IMG/VR virus record: IMGVR_UViG_3300005618_000045
Coordinates: 1-29,987 of that record
From: a virus
Length of the DNA: 29,987 nucleotides
Strand: one strand, 5' to 3'
The position numbers and the translations under genes were made by a program. How positions within the stretch are numbered: the first letter of the stretch is position 1; each line of letters opens with the position of its first letter. This document shows, one piece after another, positions 7,288-14,205 of this stretch. Below the pieces are notes generated by a model that ran no database searches, was not told where the DNA came from, and was given only the letters and a program-made list of their open reading frames with translations.

Positions 7288-7305
7288 TCAATATCTAATT
7301 TTAAG

Positions 7306-7334
7306 TTGTAATGAAATTCAATTTTTATTAAATA
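7306..7334 (+). promoter_or_regulatory. Candidate sigma-70-type promoter ahead of scaffold/capsid
   Basis: TTGTAA (7306-7311) and TAAATA (7329-7334) are separated by 17 bases in a very AT-rich, gene-free spacer of 125 bases before the scaffold gene. This is a plausible start point for high-level capsid transcription. AT-rich sequence produces such matches by chance, so the call is tentative. Confidence 0.3.
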
Positions 7335-7412
7335 TTATAGCAACGTCATGTCAATATGATTTTGACACGATTTCGGCGCAATAGAGATTTCGCCAATCTC
7401 AAAGGAAAATGC

Positions 7413-8144
7413 ATGAGTTCACCAGAACAGACCCAAATACCTGAAGTGGTCGATCAGGCGGTTGATACCCATGAGAAGGAAAGCAAAACACCTAAAGAGA
7501 GTTTTGCTGAACTTCGCAAAGCTAAAGAAGACCTCGAAAGGGAACTTTGGCAGGCTCGCAAAGAAAGGGAAATGTATGAGAAGCAAATGCAGATGCAAGC
7601 GCAGTATCAGCAAAAGCAGACTCAGCCAGAACCCGAAGAAGATTTTGATTATAGACAGCTAGAACAAGAAGAATTCCCTGATGGGAAGAAACTTGTTAAA
7701 GCTTTCAATGCATTCAACAAACAATTGTCCAAAAAGGACAAGGAAATTGCTGAGGCTAAACAACAGCTTCTTATTTTGCAGACTGCTCAAGAACATCCCG
7801 ATTTTAAGGAGGTCGTCACGGCTGAAAATATTGAAAAATATATCAAAAGTGACGAAGACCACGTTGAAGCGATGCAAACGGCTAGCAATCCTTTGAGAAA
7901 AGCGTATAATCTCATCAAAAAAGATGCACGTTACCAAGCTGATAAAGCTGCAATAGCGTCAAAAGATAAGCCAATCTCTCAGGAGCAAAAGAGAGTTGAG
8001 GACAAACAGGGAAAGCCGATGACAGGAAGCTTAGGGGTTCGCTCTGAAGCTGTATCAACTGCGGCTCATATCTCTAATTCTCGCATGACTAAAGAGCAAA
8101 AGACAGCTCTTTGGAAAGAAACTCTTGCAGCAGCTCGTAAGTAA
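7413..8144 (+). CDS. Probable scaffold protein
   Basis: A 243-residue, highly charged, Gln-rich, almost entirely helical protein placed between portal and major capsid, the standard site of the scaffold gene. Residues about 28-70 are a long E/K/R coiled coil with a Met/Gln run, and residues about 90-130 form another (K-K-D-K-E-I-A-E-A-K-Q-Q). The C-terminus is basic (T-K-E-Q-K-T-A-L-W-K-E-T), like the coat-binding helix-loop-helix of P22 gp8. Scaffolds direct prohead assembly and leave before maturation. I start at 7413, with AAAGGAAAA upstream, rather than at the in-frame ATG at 7356 that adds a basic, unlike segment. The family call comes from composition and position, not motif identity. 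Confidence 0.75.
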   Translation: MSSPEQTQIPEVVDQAVDTHEKESKTPKESFAELRKAKEDLERELWQARKEREMYEKQMQMQAQYQQKQTQPEPEEDFDYRQLEQEEFPDGKKLVKAFNAFNKQLSKKDKEIAEAKQQLLILQTAQEHPDFKEVVTAENIEKYIKSDEDHVEAMQTASNPLRKAYNLIKKDARYQADKAAIASKDKPISQEQKRVEDKQGKPMTGSLGVRSEAVSTAAHISNSRMTKEQKTALWKETLAAARK

Positions 8145-8162
8145 TCCTTTATATGTGACTTC

Positions 8163-8183
8163 GTCTTAACATGAGGTTAAGAC
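8163..8183 (+). promoter_or_regulatory. Perfect hairpin presenting the capsid ribosome site
   Basis: GTCTTAAC (8163-8170) and GTTAAGAC (8176-8183) form a perfect 8-bp stem around the 5-base loop ATGAG, ending one base before the capsid ATG at 8185. The Shine-Dalgarno GAGG (8173-8176) lies in the loop and its edge. Such a structure could expose or block the ribosome site, or stabilise the mRNA. Confidence 0.7.
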
Positions 8184-8184
8184 T

Positions 8185-9808
8185 ATGTCCGGCCCGACAA
8201 CCTCCAATATTCTGCCTCCAGCTGTTCAGCAGCAATTGAGCATGAAATTATTGGCACGTCCTATGCCAGACTTGATTCATACTACAATGGGTTACCCCAT
8301 CACAATGGATCAACAAGCTGGCGATATTCTGAGACGACGACGTTATCAGAACTTGCTAACCGCTCCAGTGCCTTTAGGCAATGGAATTGTAGACCCACCA
8401 GCGCAGCAACTTACAGCGCTTGATATTGATGCTAGAATTGACTGGTATGGAACTTACATTATACTGCAAGAGCAGGTAATGTTGATTAACGAAGACCCTA
8501 GACGTATACATGGGGTCTATAAATCTTCTCTGATGGACTTGAAACCCTTCGCTATGGCAGCATAGAAAGGCAACAAGGGGCAAGATTATGGATGAAAATA
8601 TAATAGATTATTTTGAAATGAAATTATTGCAGAATCCTAAAAGAGAGGTGCAATCAGATGGTTACATTAAAGAAATCTATAATCAGCCTGAACGCAGTAA
8701 GCGAGAAGACCTTAAATATTACTATGTTTGTTTAGAAGAGGATAGTTGTAATTGTCCAAATCCTTGGCATACCTGTTTTGAAACAGATTCAAAACAAGAA
8801 GCTGAAGAATGGGTAAATAGGATGCCTCATAAACGTACATGGCATGAACATATTAGGGATGCGGTACTCTGAACACTATGGAAACATAGTGAGGCCAGCT
8901 GAGAAGATTTGGCCCGCCTAGATTACTAGGTCAACAAGTAACAGATTGGTGTTAAACAGCGCAGTGTCTACATTAGGCCAGTCTCTTCGAGAAACAGAAG
9001 ACCAATTGGCTCGTAGCATGATGGAGGGGGGTGCTCCGCCGATTAATTGTACCTCTGGTACCAACGGTAAGGCATATTGGGTTATTGCCGTTGTAAAATT
9101 TCCTCTGATTGAGGTGGAACTCTCTAATAGAGACAACACTGCGCAAGCGAAAGCAGCGTAATCGACTGAGTGAGGAAACTCGAAAGAGATGCGACAGTCA
9201 GGCCTCATAGGTGACTATGAGAGGGAGATCCGAAGAGGTTTCCCCGCCATAGAAATATGGTCAATAAAGTAACAGAAACGGACAACCCAACAAACATCAG
9301 CCCATTGGATTGCAGCAAAGTCGTTCGCTTATTGCGCACTGCTAATGCACAATTCATCATGGACTTGATTGAAGGCGAAGACAAATTCGGTACTGGTCCA
9401 GTTCGTACCTGCTTCTTTGGCTTAACTCACACTAACCTTAGTGCTGACTTAGATCAAATGGTGGGCTTCCAGAACGTTGCGCAGTATGCGAATACAGCAA
9501 ACCTATTGCAAGCGGAATGGGGTACTATTAGAAACATCCGTTTCTTATTGTCCTCTGTTGGTAGTATTTCGCCTAATGCTTCTGCTAATGGACAAGACGT
9601 TTATAATATCTTTATTCCAGGACAGGAAAGCTATGACATGGTTGATCTTGATGGCTATAGTGCGCAGTTTATCTATGCACCGCCAGAGATTGCATCACCA
9701 CGTTTAAGATTGTATCAAACAGCAGGCTGGAAAATGGCGCAAGTATTCAACATCACTAACACCTCTTGGATCGTCAACTTACGTTGCACGCTTCAAGTAG
9801 CACTATAG
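8185..9808 (+). CDS. Major capsid protein, N4-gp56-like, split into three exons
   Basis: Exons 8185-8499, 8949-9068 and 9281-9808 join in phase 0 to give 320 residues (105+40+175). They are separated by two group I-like introns. The rebuilt protein reads through the family-typical D-P-V-L-N junction followed by L-G-Q-S-L-R-E-T-E-D (exon 1/2). It continues with an A-E-W-G-T-I-R-N-I-R-F core and a C-terminal hydrophobic strand (exon 3). These resemble the N4-gp56 major capsid family of HK97-fold shell proteins. Without splicing, exon 1 runs on only 21 codons to TAG at 8563-8565 and exon 2 runs to TAA at 9159-9161, so no full coat protein is made. The scaffold lies just upstream, as expected. 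Confidence 0.88.
8500..8948 (+). ncRNA. Group I-like intron 1 in capsid gene (449 nt, ORF-bearing)
   Basis: The exon end AGACCCT (8493-8499) pairs with the guide GGGGTCT (8512-8518), seven pairs ending in the diagnostic U.G at the 5' splice site. The intron ends in G8948. The exon 2 start GTGT can pair with ACAT (8508-8511) as P10. The core includes P7 (GGGTA 8811-8815 with TACTC 8865-8869), P8 (ATGCC 8822-8826 with GGCAT 8841-8845) and J8/7 AGGGATGCGG (8855-8864). Three 3' hairpins follow: 8874-8891 with a GAAA loop, 8893-8914, and 8917-8930. All match intron 2 in order with compensating changes. An ORF fills the P6-P8 region. P3 to P6 were not resolved. Confidence 0.85.
8588..8872 (+). CDS. 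Intron-encoded protein of unknown type (94 aa)
   Basis: A 94-residue protein inside intron 1. It has an acidic N-terminus and a central aromatic stretch (K-Y-Y-Y-V-C-L-E-E-D-S-C-N-C-P), giving a small Cys cluster. The C-terminal half (E-A-E-E-W-V-N-R-M-P-H-K-R-T-W-H-E-H) contains three His. It lacks LAGLIDADG, GIY-YIG and a recognisable HNH or His-Cys box signature, and is shorter than most homing endonucleases. Its last about 60 coding bases also form P7, P8 and J8/7 of the ribozyme, and its TGA stop lies next to P7'. The ribosome site is GGGGCAAG upstream. It may be a maturase, a very diverged nuclease or an unrelated passenger. Confidence 0.65.
   Translation: MDENIIDYFEMKLLQNPKREVQSDGYIKEIYNQPERSKREDLKYYYVCLEEDSCNCPNPWHTCFETDSKQEAEEWVNRMPHKRTWHEHIRDAVL
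9069..9280 (+). ncRNA. Group I-like intron 2 in capsid gene (212 nt, minimal)
   Basis: The exon end CAACGGT (9062-9068) pairs perfectly with the guide GCCGTTG (9087-9093), closing with the U.G pair. The intron ends in G9280. P7 is GACTG (9164-9168) with CAGTC (9195-9199). P8 is GAG-GAAA-CTC (9172-9181). J8/7 is AGAGATGCGA (9185-9194), nearly identical to that in intron 1. Hairpins follow at 9204-9221 (GTGA loop), 9223-9244 and 9247-9260 (GAAA loop), then the conserved tail GGTCAATAAAGTAACAGA. At 212 nt it is close to the smallest self-splicing group I introns known (Azoarcus tRNA-Ile, about 205 nt). TTGGGTT (9077-9083) can pair with AACCCAA near the start of exon 3 (9284-9290). Confidence 0.85.
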
Positions 9809-9818
9809 GAGGTTGAAT

Positions 9819-10922
9819 ATGGCTGGTAGCACACAAATTGTAAGCGGAACATTTAAAAACGTTGCGTCTACACCAAAATTTATAGCTATTCCGAATCAAA
9901 TTTCTAAATTCCAATTGTGGAACTTGACTTTATCGGGTCAAACTGCTCTTGGGGTTTCTGGTTCTTTGACATCGGATAGAATTGTAGAAGGTCTTTTCTT
10001 GCCTTCTTATATGGCTTCTGGAACAGGTATCATTAAGATGAATGGTACTGTGGCTGGTACAATTGCTCCTTATGAAAATGGAAAGATGACTATCAATGGA
10101 TTTAGTTTGTATGATAGTTCTATCTATAGTCAAGGCGCAACAATTGCTGTATCTAGCTTTACACCTGGACAGCCTACAGTATTTGTAACAGGAACAAATC
10201 ACGGTTTCCAAGTTGGCGACAACGTAAGAATTGTAAATATGACAAGTGCGCCTGAATTAGGTGGACTTATCATGACTGTTACAGCAACTAACGGAACAAA
10301 CCAATTTACAACTCTATTAGACTCAACTAATTCTTTAACAAGCGTTGGTTCTGTTTATAAAGTTGGTAATTCTTCTGTTATCAATACAAGCCTCTATTAC
10401 CCACAGAATCGTGTAATAGCAAAGATAACACTAGCTAATCCAATGGTAGTTACTACTTTGGTTCAGCAAAATTATCAAATTGGTGATGTTGTTAGATTCC
10501 AAATTCCAACGGCTTATGGAATGCAACAACTTAATAGCACATCAAATGGATTGCCAGTTCAATTCACTGTATCGGCCGTTAACAATGCTGTGGGTACTCA
10601 AACGGTAACGTTTGCTAACGTTGATTCATCTGCATTTACTGCATTTGCTTCAATATTGGCTGCAAGTTATCCTCAGTCATTGCCTGTAATGATTCCTCAA
10701 GGGGAAGGTAATACCAATAATTTAACCGGTGTTACTCCAACTCCTCTGCCTTATGCCAACCAAGACATTTTAGGTTTTGCAACACAAAACTTAGGATCTA
10801 GAGGGGTATTAATTGGCGCTGGGGATGGTACTAACAGCGCAACTGTTGGGGGTATCATAGGATCTACTGTAGATGCATGGTATTGGGAAGCAACCACAGT
10901 TGAACAGTCGTTTAATTCATAG
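9819..10922 (+). CDS. Capsid-adjacent protein with two FCCH-like domains
   Basis: A 367-residue beta-rich, Thr/Asn/Gly-rich protein next to the capsid gene. AGGAGG lies 5 bases before the ATG at 9819. Two stretches, about residues 112-170 (H-G-F-Q-V-G-D-N-V-R-I-V) and about 200-275 (Q-I-G-D-V-V-R-F-Q-I-P-T), match the FCCH-like pattern named after ubiquitin-activating E1 and common in phage structural proteins. The second resembles the small protein at 11541 along most of its length, including the P-Y-x-N-Q-D motif. It is probably a head decoration, head fibre or head-tail structural protein. The exact role is not determined by sequence. Confidence 0.7.
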   Translation: MAGSTQIVSGTFKNVASTPKFIAIPNQISKFQLWNLTLSGQTALGVSGSLTSDRIVEGLFLPSYMASGTGIIKMNGTVAGTIAPYENGKMTINGFSLYDSSIYSQGATIAVSSFTPGQPTVFVTGTNHGFQVGDNVRIVNMTSAPELGGLIMTVTATNGTNQFTTLLDSTNSLTSVGSVYKVGNSSVINTSLYYPQNRVIAKITLANPMVVTTLVQQNYQIGDVVRFQIPTAYGMQQLNSTSNGLPVQFTVSAVNNAVGTQTVTFANVDSSAFTAFASILAASYPQSLPVMIPQGEGNTNNLTGVTPTPLPYANQDILGFATQNLGSRGVLIGAGDGTNSATVGGIIGSTVDAWYWEATTVEQSFNS

Positions 10923-10931
10923 TAATTATTT

Positions 10932-10955
10932 GGAAGAGGTTCGCGAGCCTCTTCC
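10932..10955 (+). terminator. Strong hairpin after capsid block
   Basis: GGAAGAGG (10932-10939) and CCTCTTCC (10948-10955) form a perfect 8-bp stem around TTCGCGAG, in the 49-base gap between two genes. Only TTAATT follows, so the T-tract is weak. It may be a partial terminator or an mRNA-stabilising or processing hairpin that lowers expression of later genes relative to capsid. Confidence 0.55.
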
Positions 10956-10971
10956 TTAATTAAAGGAAAAT

Positions 10972-11541
10972 ATGGCAAGACAAAAAAAAATTAAAAGTAT
11001 ACAAATAGAAGCACAACCAGAGGTTAATATGAGCGAAACTGCTACATTAGAAGGTGTGTTAACTGAAATTGATTTAGCGCGTATTGAACTTGAAAAGACT
11101 AAGCGTGAAATTGAAGAAAAGAAAGCTGAAATTGCAAAATATCAATATACAGAAAGACCCAAAAGGGAACTAAGCGAAGATGAAAAAGTTATTGTTGATA
11201 AGCAGTTAGGAATGTCTGTTGAAAAGAAAGCATTGGCAGCAAAGATTGAAGCTCAAAGAGCGCATGATAACCAAATGATTACTGGAAAATTTCTGAATCT
11301 TAGAGCTAAAGGTCAATCCGCTAAATTATGCTATGATAAGCATGTAGGTGACGTGCCTCAATGGATAACATTTCAGCATGGCCAAGTTTATACGATTAAA
11401 CGTGGTTTTGCAGATCAAATAAATAATTACTATCACACACCCCGATTTATCCAGAAAGAAGGCCCTGACGATGGATCTAGTCAAATAGATAGCGTAGATA
11501 CATCGGATAAGAAGTATGCGTTTGTTGCAATAGGATTCTAA
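10972..11541 (+). CDS. Coiled-coil structural protein (189 aa), role unknown
   Basis: A 189-residue protein with a basic N-terminus (Q-K-K-I-K-S). A heptad-like charged coiled coil spans about residues 28-60 (L-A-R-I-E-L-E-K-T-K-R-E-I-E-E-K-K). The C-terminus is compact and beta-like (W-I-T-F-Q-H-G-Q-V-Y-T-I-K-R-G-F-A-D-Q-I). The C-terminal pattern, in which a 'hydrophobic-G-x-V-Y-x-I-K-x-G-F-A-D' element precedes a Tyr/His segment, occurs in phage head-region proteins, but I cannot name the family. It shares its last base region with the next start (TAATG). Confidence 0.6.
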   Translation: MARQKKIKSIQIEAQPEVNMSETATLEGVLTEIDLARIELEKTKREIEEKKAEIAKYQYTERPKRELSEDEKVIVDKQLGMSVEKKALAAKIEAQRAHDNQMITGKFLNLRAKGQSAKLCYDKHVGDVPQWITFQHGQVYTIKRGFADQINNYYHTPRFIQKEGPDDGSSQIDSVDTSDKKYAFVAIGF

Positions 11542-11954
11542 TGAGTGCAGTTGTTACCTATTATCCTGGTTATAGTCAGGTTCAAGTCCAAGAGAATTTG
11601 CGTTGTCAAACGATTGCTTCTGTGACTAATGCAAATCCTTGCGTTGTGACCACGGTTGATGACCACGGATATCCGGCAGGATTGAAGGTGCGTTTTTTGA
11701 TTCCTACGCAATTTGGAATGGTTCAATTGAATTTGGTAAATACTCAGGTGATTGCAGTGACGAGCGATACTTTAACTTTAGATTTGGATTCGACTAATTT
11801 CAATGCATTCGCTTACCCAAGTCCATTGCCAAGTGCATATACTAATCCTTCGGTAATTCCTAATAGTTCAGGACCTTATTTAACTCCTCTGCCGCTTCCT
11901 TATGGAAATCAGGATAGTTTTGAAGGAACTGTATACAATGCAGGAGTCGTGTGA
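11541..11954 (+). CDS. FCCH-like domain protein (137 aa)
   Basis: A 137-residue single-domain protein. Residues 22-90 (A-N-P-C-V-V-T-T, then V-R-F-L-I-P-T-Q-F-G-M-V-Q-L, then L-D-L-D-S-T-N-F-N-A-F) repeat the second FCCH-like unit of the protein at 9819, and the C-terminal P-Y-G-N-Q-D-S-F-E-G matches its P-Y-A-N-Q-D-I-L-G-F. This indicates a duplicated structural module. It overlaps both neighbours (TAATG before, TGATG after). Probably a minor head or neck protein. Confidence 0.7.
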   Translation: MSAVVTYYPGYSQVQVQENLRCQTIASVTNANPCVVTTVDDHGYPAGLKVRFLIPTQFGMVQLNLVNTQVIAVTSDTLTLDLDSTNFNAFAYPSPLPSAYTNPSVIPNSSGPYLTPLPLPYGNQDSFEGTVYNAGVV

Positions 11955-12985
11955 TGGTACAGCTTTTAGAAATGAGAAATACTGTAAGGCGGATGACCGC
12001 TCGATACAGTCCTGCACAAATGCCAGATACGCAAATTGATCGCTATATCAATCTGGCGTACACACTGCATTTTCCGGAGCAATTTAAGAACCTAAAGCTA
12101 ACTAAACCTTATGTATTTACTACTATTCCAAATGTTGATACATACCCCTTCTTATACGAAAATAATCCAACTAATAACCAAGGGCAAGCAGTAGTTGCAA
12201 CGCCTGGAAACATAACAATAAGCCCTCCTGTATATTGTCAAGGATATATTTTAAGGTATTATCAAGATAAAACTACATTTTATAATAGATGGCCTAAGTT
12301 AACAGTTAATCAGCAGATAGCTCTAGGCACAGGAACATTATTTAATTATACTGGGATAATACCTTCTTTTCCTTTCTTAAGAGCGCAGCAGGATATTTTC
12401 GGTAATGTGACGGAAGCAGCTGTTATTATTTCAGGATTTGATAATTCAGGTTTTAATTTCTCAATATCAGATAGTCCACAAGCCAATAGCAATACAGGTT
12501 TATTAGTAGATACTTCAAACTCTATTGTGGGACAAGTTAACTATGTCACAGGAGCATACACCTTTACTTTGGTTATACCTAGTGGTGCTGCTATATATGC
12601 TTCTGTGGTTCCTTATCAATCATCAAGACCCACGGATGTAATATTCTATAATCAGCAGATTACATTTAGGCCAATTCCACAGCAAGTTTATCAGGTCGAG
12701 TTTCAAATCAGTCAGCAGCCAACTGATTTGATTGCTAATTCTGATGCTCCTGAACTTGATGAATGGTATCTTTTTATATGCGCAATAGCAGCGAAACTTA
12801 TTTACACAGATTTTCCAGATCCCGAAGGCATGGCTTATTTAATGCCGATATATCAAGACCAATTGCAAATGGCGCAGCGAAGAAGTTTAAGGCAGATGGG
12901 CAGCCAGCGAGCGCAAACAATATTTAGTCAACCTGGCAGACCTTTCGCAAGTTGGTTTTATGGAACACAATATTCTGGAGATTAA
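11954..12985 (+). CDS. Probable head-tail adaptor/neck protein
   Basis: A 343-residue protein. Its N-terminus (R-N-T-V-R-R-M-T-A-R-Y-S-P-A-Q-M-P-D-T-Q-I-D-R-Y-I shown in parts) has the helical pattern 'M-x-D-x-x-I-x-x-x-I-N-x-A', common in phage neck/adaptor proteins that dock under the portal. The rest is beta-rich and Pro/Tyr/Gln-rich, ending in a basic Q-R-R-S-L-R-Q segment. The ATG at 11954 overlaps the preceding stop (TGATG). Position between capsid and tail genes supports the role, which remains inferred. Confidence 0.55.
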   Translation: MVQLLEMRNTVRRMTARYSPAQMPDTQIDRYINLAYTLHFPEQFKNLKLTKPYVFTTIPNVDTYPFLYENNPTNNQGQAVVATPGNITISPPVYCQGYILRYYQDKTTFYNRWPKLTVNQQIALGTGTLFNYTGIIPSFPFLRAQQDIFGNVTEAAVIISGFDNSGFNFSISDSPQANSNTGLLVDTSNSIVGQVNYVTGAYTFTLVIPSGAAIYASVVPYQSSRPTDVIFYNQQITFRPIPQQVYQVEFQISQQPTDLIANSDAPELDEWYLFICAIAAKLIYTDFPDPEGMAYLMPIYQDQLQMAQRRSLRQMGSQRAQTIFSQPGRPFASWFYGTQYSGD

Positions 12986-12988
12986 ATA

Positions 12989-13576
12989 GTGTTATATAAT
13001 CCAAATATACCTCAAGCAGCATCCAAAAGAGTCATTTCGCAAGCGCAAATTCGTGCTAATTTTACTGAGATTTTTAATTCATTTGCGAAGAATCATTCAC
13101 CTCTTGGCAATAATGATTTGCAAGGTGCCCACAACATATTGATTCTTCGACCACAAACCCTTGATCCAGCGACTACAGCTACACAGACGGCAATATATAA
13201 TAAGTTAGTTTTGACTGTACCTAATTTATTTTTCAGACCAAACAATAGTCAAACTCCTATTCAAATGACTTATCCATCTATCAAGGTAGGTCTTCAATCT
13301 ACTAATCCTGACGTTTATTTTCCTGATCAATATAGCTTTGTTGCAGGGCCTTTTGTGTTTTATGCAGGTGTCATTCTCAATCCGACAAATGGACAAGTGG
13401 TAAATTTATCACCTGTGACTACGCTTAGATATGTTGGTGTGTGTGTTAAAGATTTTGTAGGAACTTTAGTCAGTTCTGTAGCCGCTACAAACATTGCAGG
13501 ATCTTCCTTCACTATAAATTTTCAAGCACAAGTGGGTTCCACAAGAGATGTTTATTACATAGCGATAGGTAACTAA
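12989..13576 (+). CDS. Tandem paralogue 1 of a tail/fibre-type protein (GTG start)
   Basis: A 195-residue protein starting with GTG at 12989, with GGAG about 9 bases upstream. Its layout recurs in the next two genes: an N-terminal Q-x-x-I-R-x-N-F-x-E-I-F-x-x-F-x-x-N-H segment, G-A-H-N-I-L-I, a middle Tyr-Asn-Lys, then F-V-A-G-P-F-V-F-Y-A-G, and a closing V-Y-Y-I-A-I-G-N. It is beta-rich, like small tail fibre or appendage subunits. Function unproven. Confidence 0.65.
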   Translation: MLYNPNIPQAASKRVISQAQIRANFTEIFNSFAKNHSPLGNNDLQGAHNILILRPQTLDPATTATQTAIYNKLVLTVPNLFFRPNNSQTPIQMTYPSIKVGLQSTNPDVYFPDQYSFVAGPFVFYAGVILNPTNGQVVNLSPVTTLRYVGVCVKDFVGTLVSSVAATNIAGSSFTINFQAQVGSTRDVYYIAIGN

Positions 13577-14205
13577 TGAGCGGTCCTGACATAAAAGAAT
13601 ATAACCCAATAATTCCGGGTCCAAATGACTTTTTGGCCGTTTCTCAAGGTGATTTTTTAACTAATTTTGAGCAACTATATGATGCTTTTTCTAGAAATCA
13701 TGTTGCGCTAGATGCAGTTTCTTCGTCAGGAAATCATACAAATATTGAATTACTTCAACAACAACAAGGACCACAAACAAGTGTTGGTGAAATTTCACTA
13801 TATTCAAAATCTGTCGTTAATCCTACTCAAACTATAGATAATTTGTTTTTAAGATATCAGGGGGGAAGTGCTGCTGGAACTGAAGTTCAGATGACTACAT
13901 ATCAATTGTACAATCAACAAAATATACAACTAGGACAAACAGGTTTATTTACATATCTTCCTGGGGGATTAATCTTATATTTTGGAATTATCAATTTTTC
14001 TATAACTAATGCTAATACTTTATATTTAAATCCTTTTATAACAAAAAATCTAATTGCTGTTAATTTTTGTACCTTGGGAACAACGCCATTGCTTTCTCCT
14101 TGGGTATCTGTTTTGTCTGAAAGGGAGGGTCTTATTACAACTTTAATTGGGCATGATTTTGTAGCGGGTATTCAATATTTTTATATAGTTTTAGGTAATA
14201 CATGA
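13576..14205 (+). CDS. Tandem paralogue 2 of a tail/fibre-type protein
   Basis: A 209-residue protein with the same architecture as its neighbours: F-L-T-N-F-E-Q-L-Y-D-A-F-S-R-N-H-V-A-L near residues 27-45, G-N-H-T-N-I-E-L-L, I-S-L-Y-S-K, L-P-G-G-L-I-L-Y-F-G-I-I, and a final Y-I-V-L-G-N. It starts on the last base of the preceding stop and overlaps the next gene by ATGA. Likely a duplicated appendage subunit that has diverged. Confidence 0.65.
   Translation: MSGPDIKEYNPIIPGPNDFLAVSQGDFLTNFEQLYDAFSRNHVALDAVSSSGNHTNIELLQQQQGPQTSVGEISLYSKSVVNPTQTIDNLFLRYQGGSAAGTEVQMTTYQLYNQQNIQLGQTGLFTYLPGGLILYFGIINFSITNANTLYLNPFITKNLIAVNFCTLGTTPLLSPWVSVLSEREGLITTLIGHDFVAGIQYFYIVLGNT

Noticed and set aside
8588-8872. 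Typical homing endonuclease in intron 1
   Set aside because: No LAGLIDADG, GIY-YIG or convincing HNH/His-Cys motif was found, so the label was not applied.
9069-9161. Continuation of exon 2 coding to the TAA at 9159-9161
   Set aside because: The P1 pairing places the 5' splice site after 9068, and the extra residues do not fit the capsid pattern; they are intron sequence read in frame.
8185-9808. Capsid gene as a broken pseudogene or as three separate proteins
   Set aside because: Both interruptions have phase-0 ends, perfect P1 pairings, terminal G and shared covarying hairpins, and the exons keep a continuous coat-protein pattern, so splicing explains the breaks better than decay.
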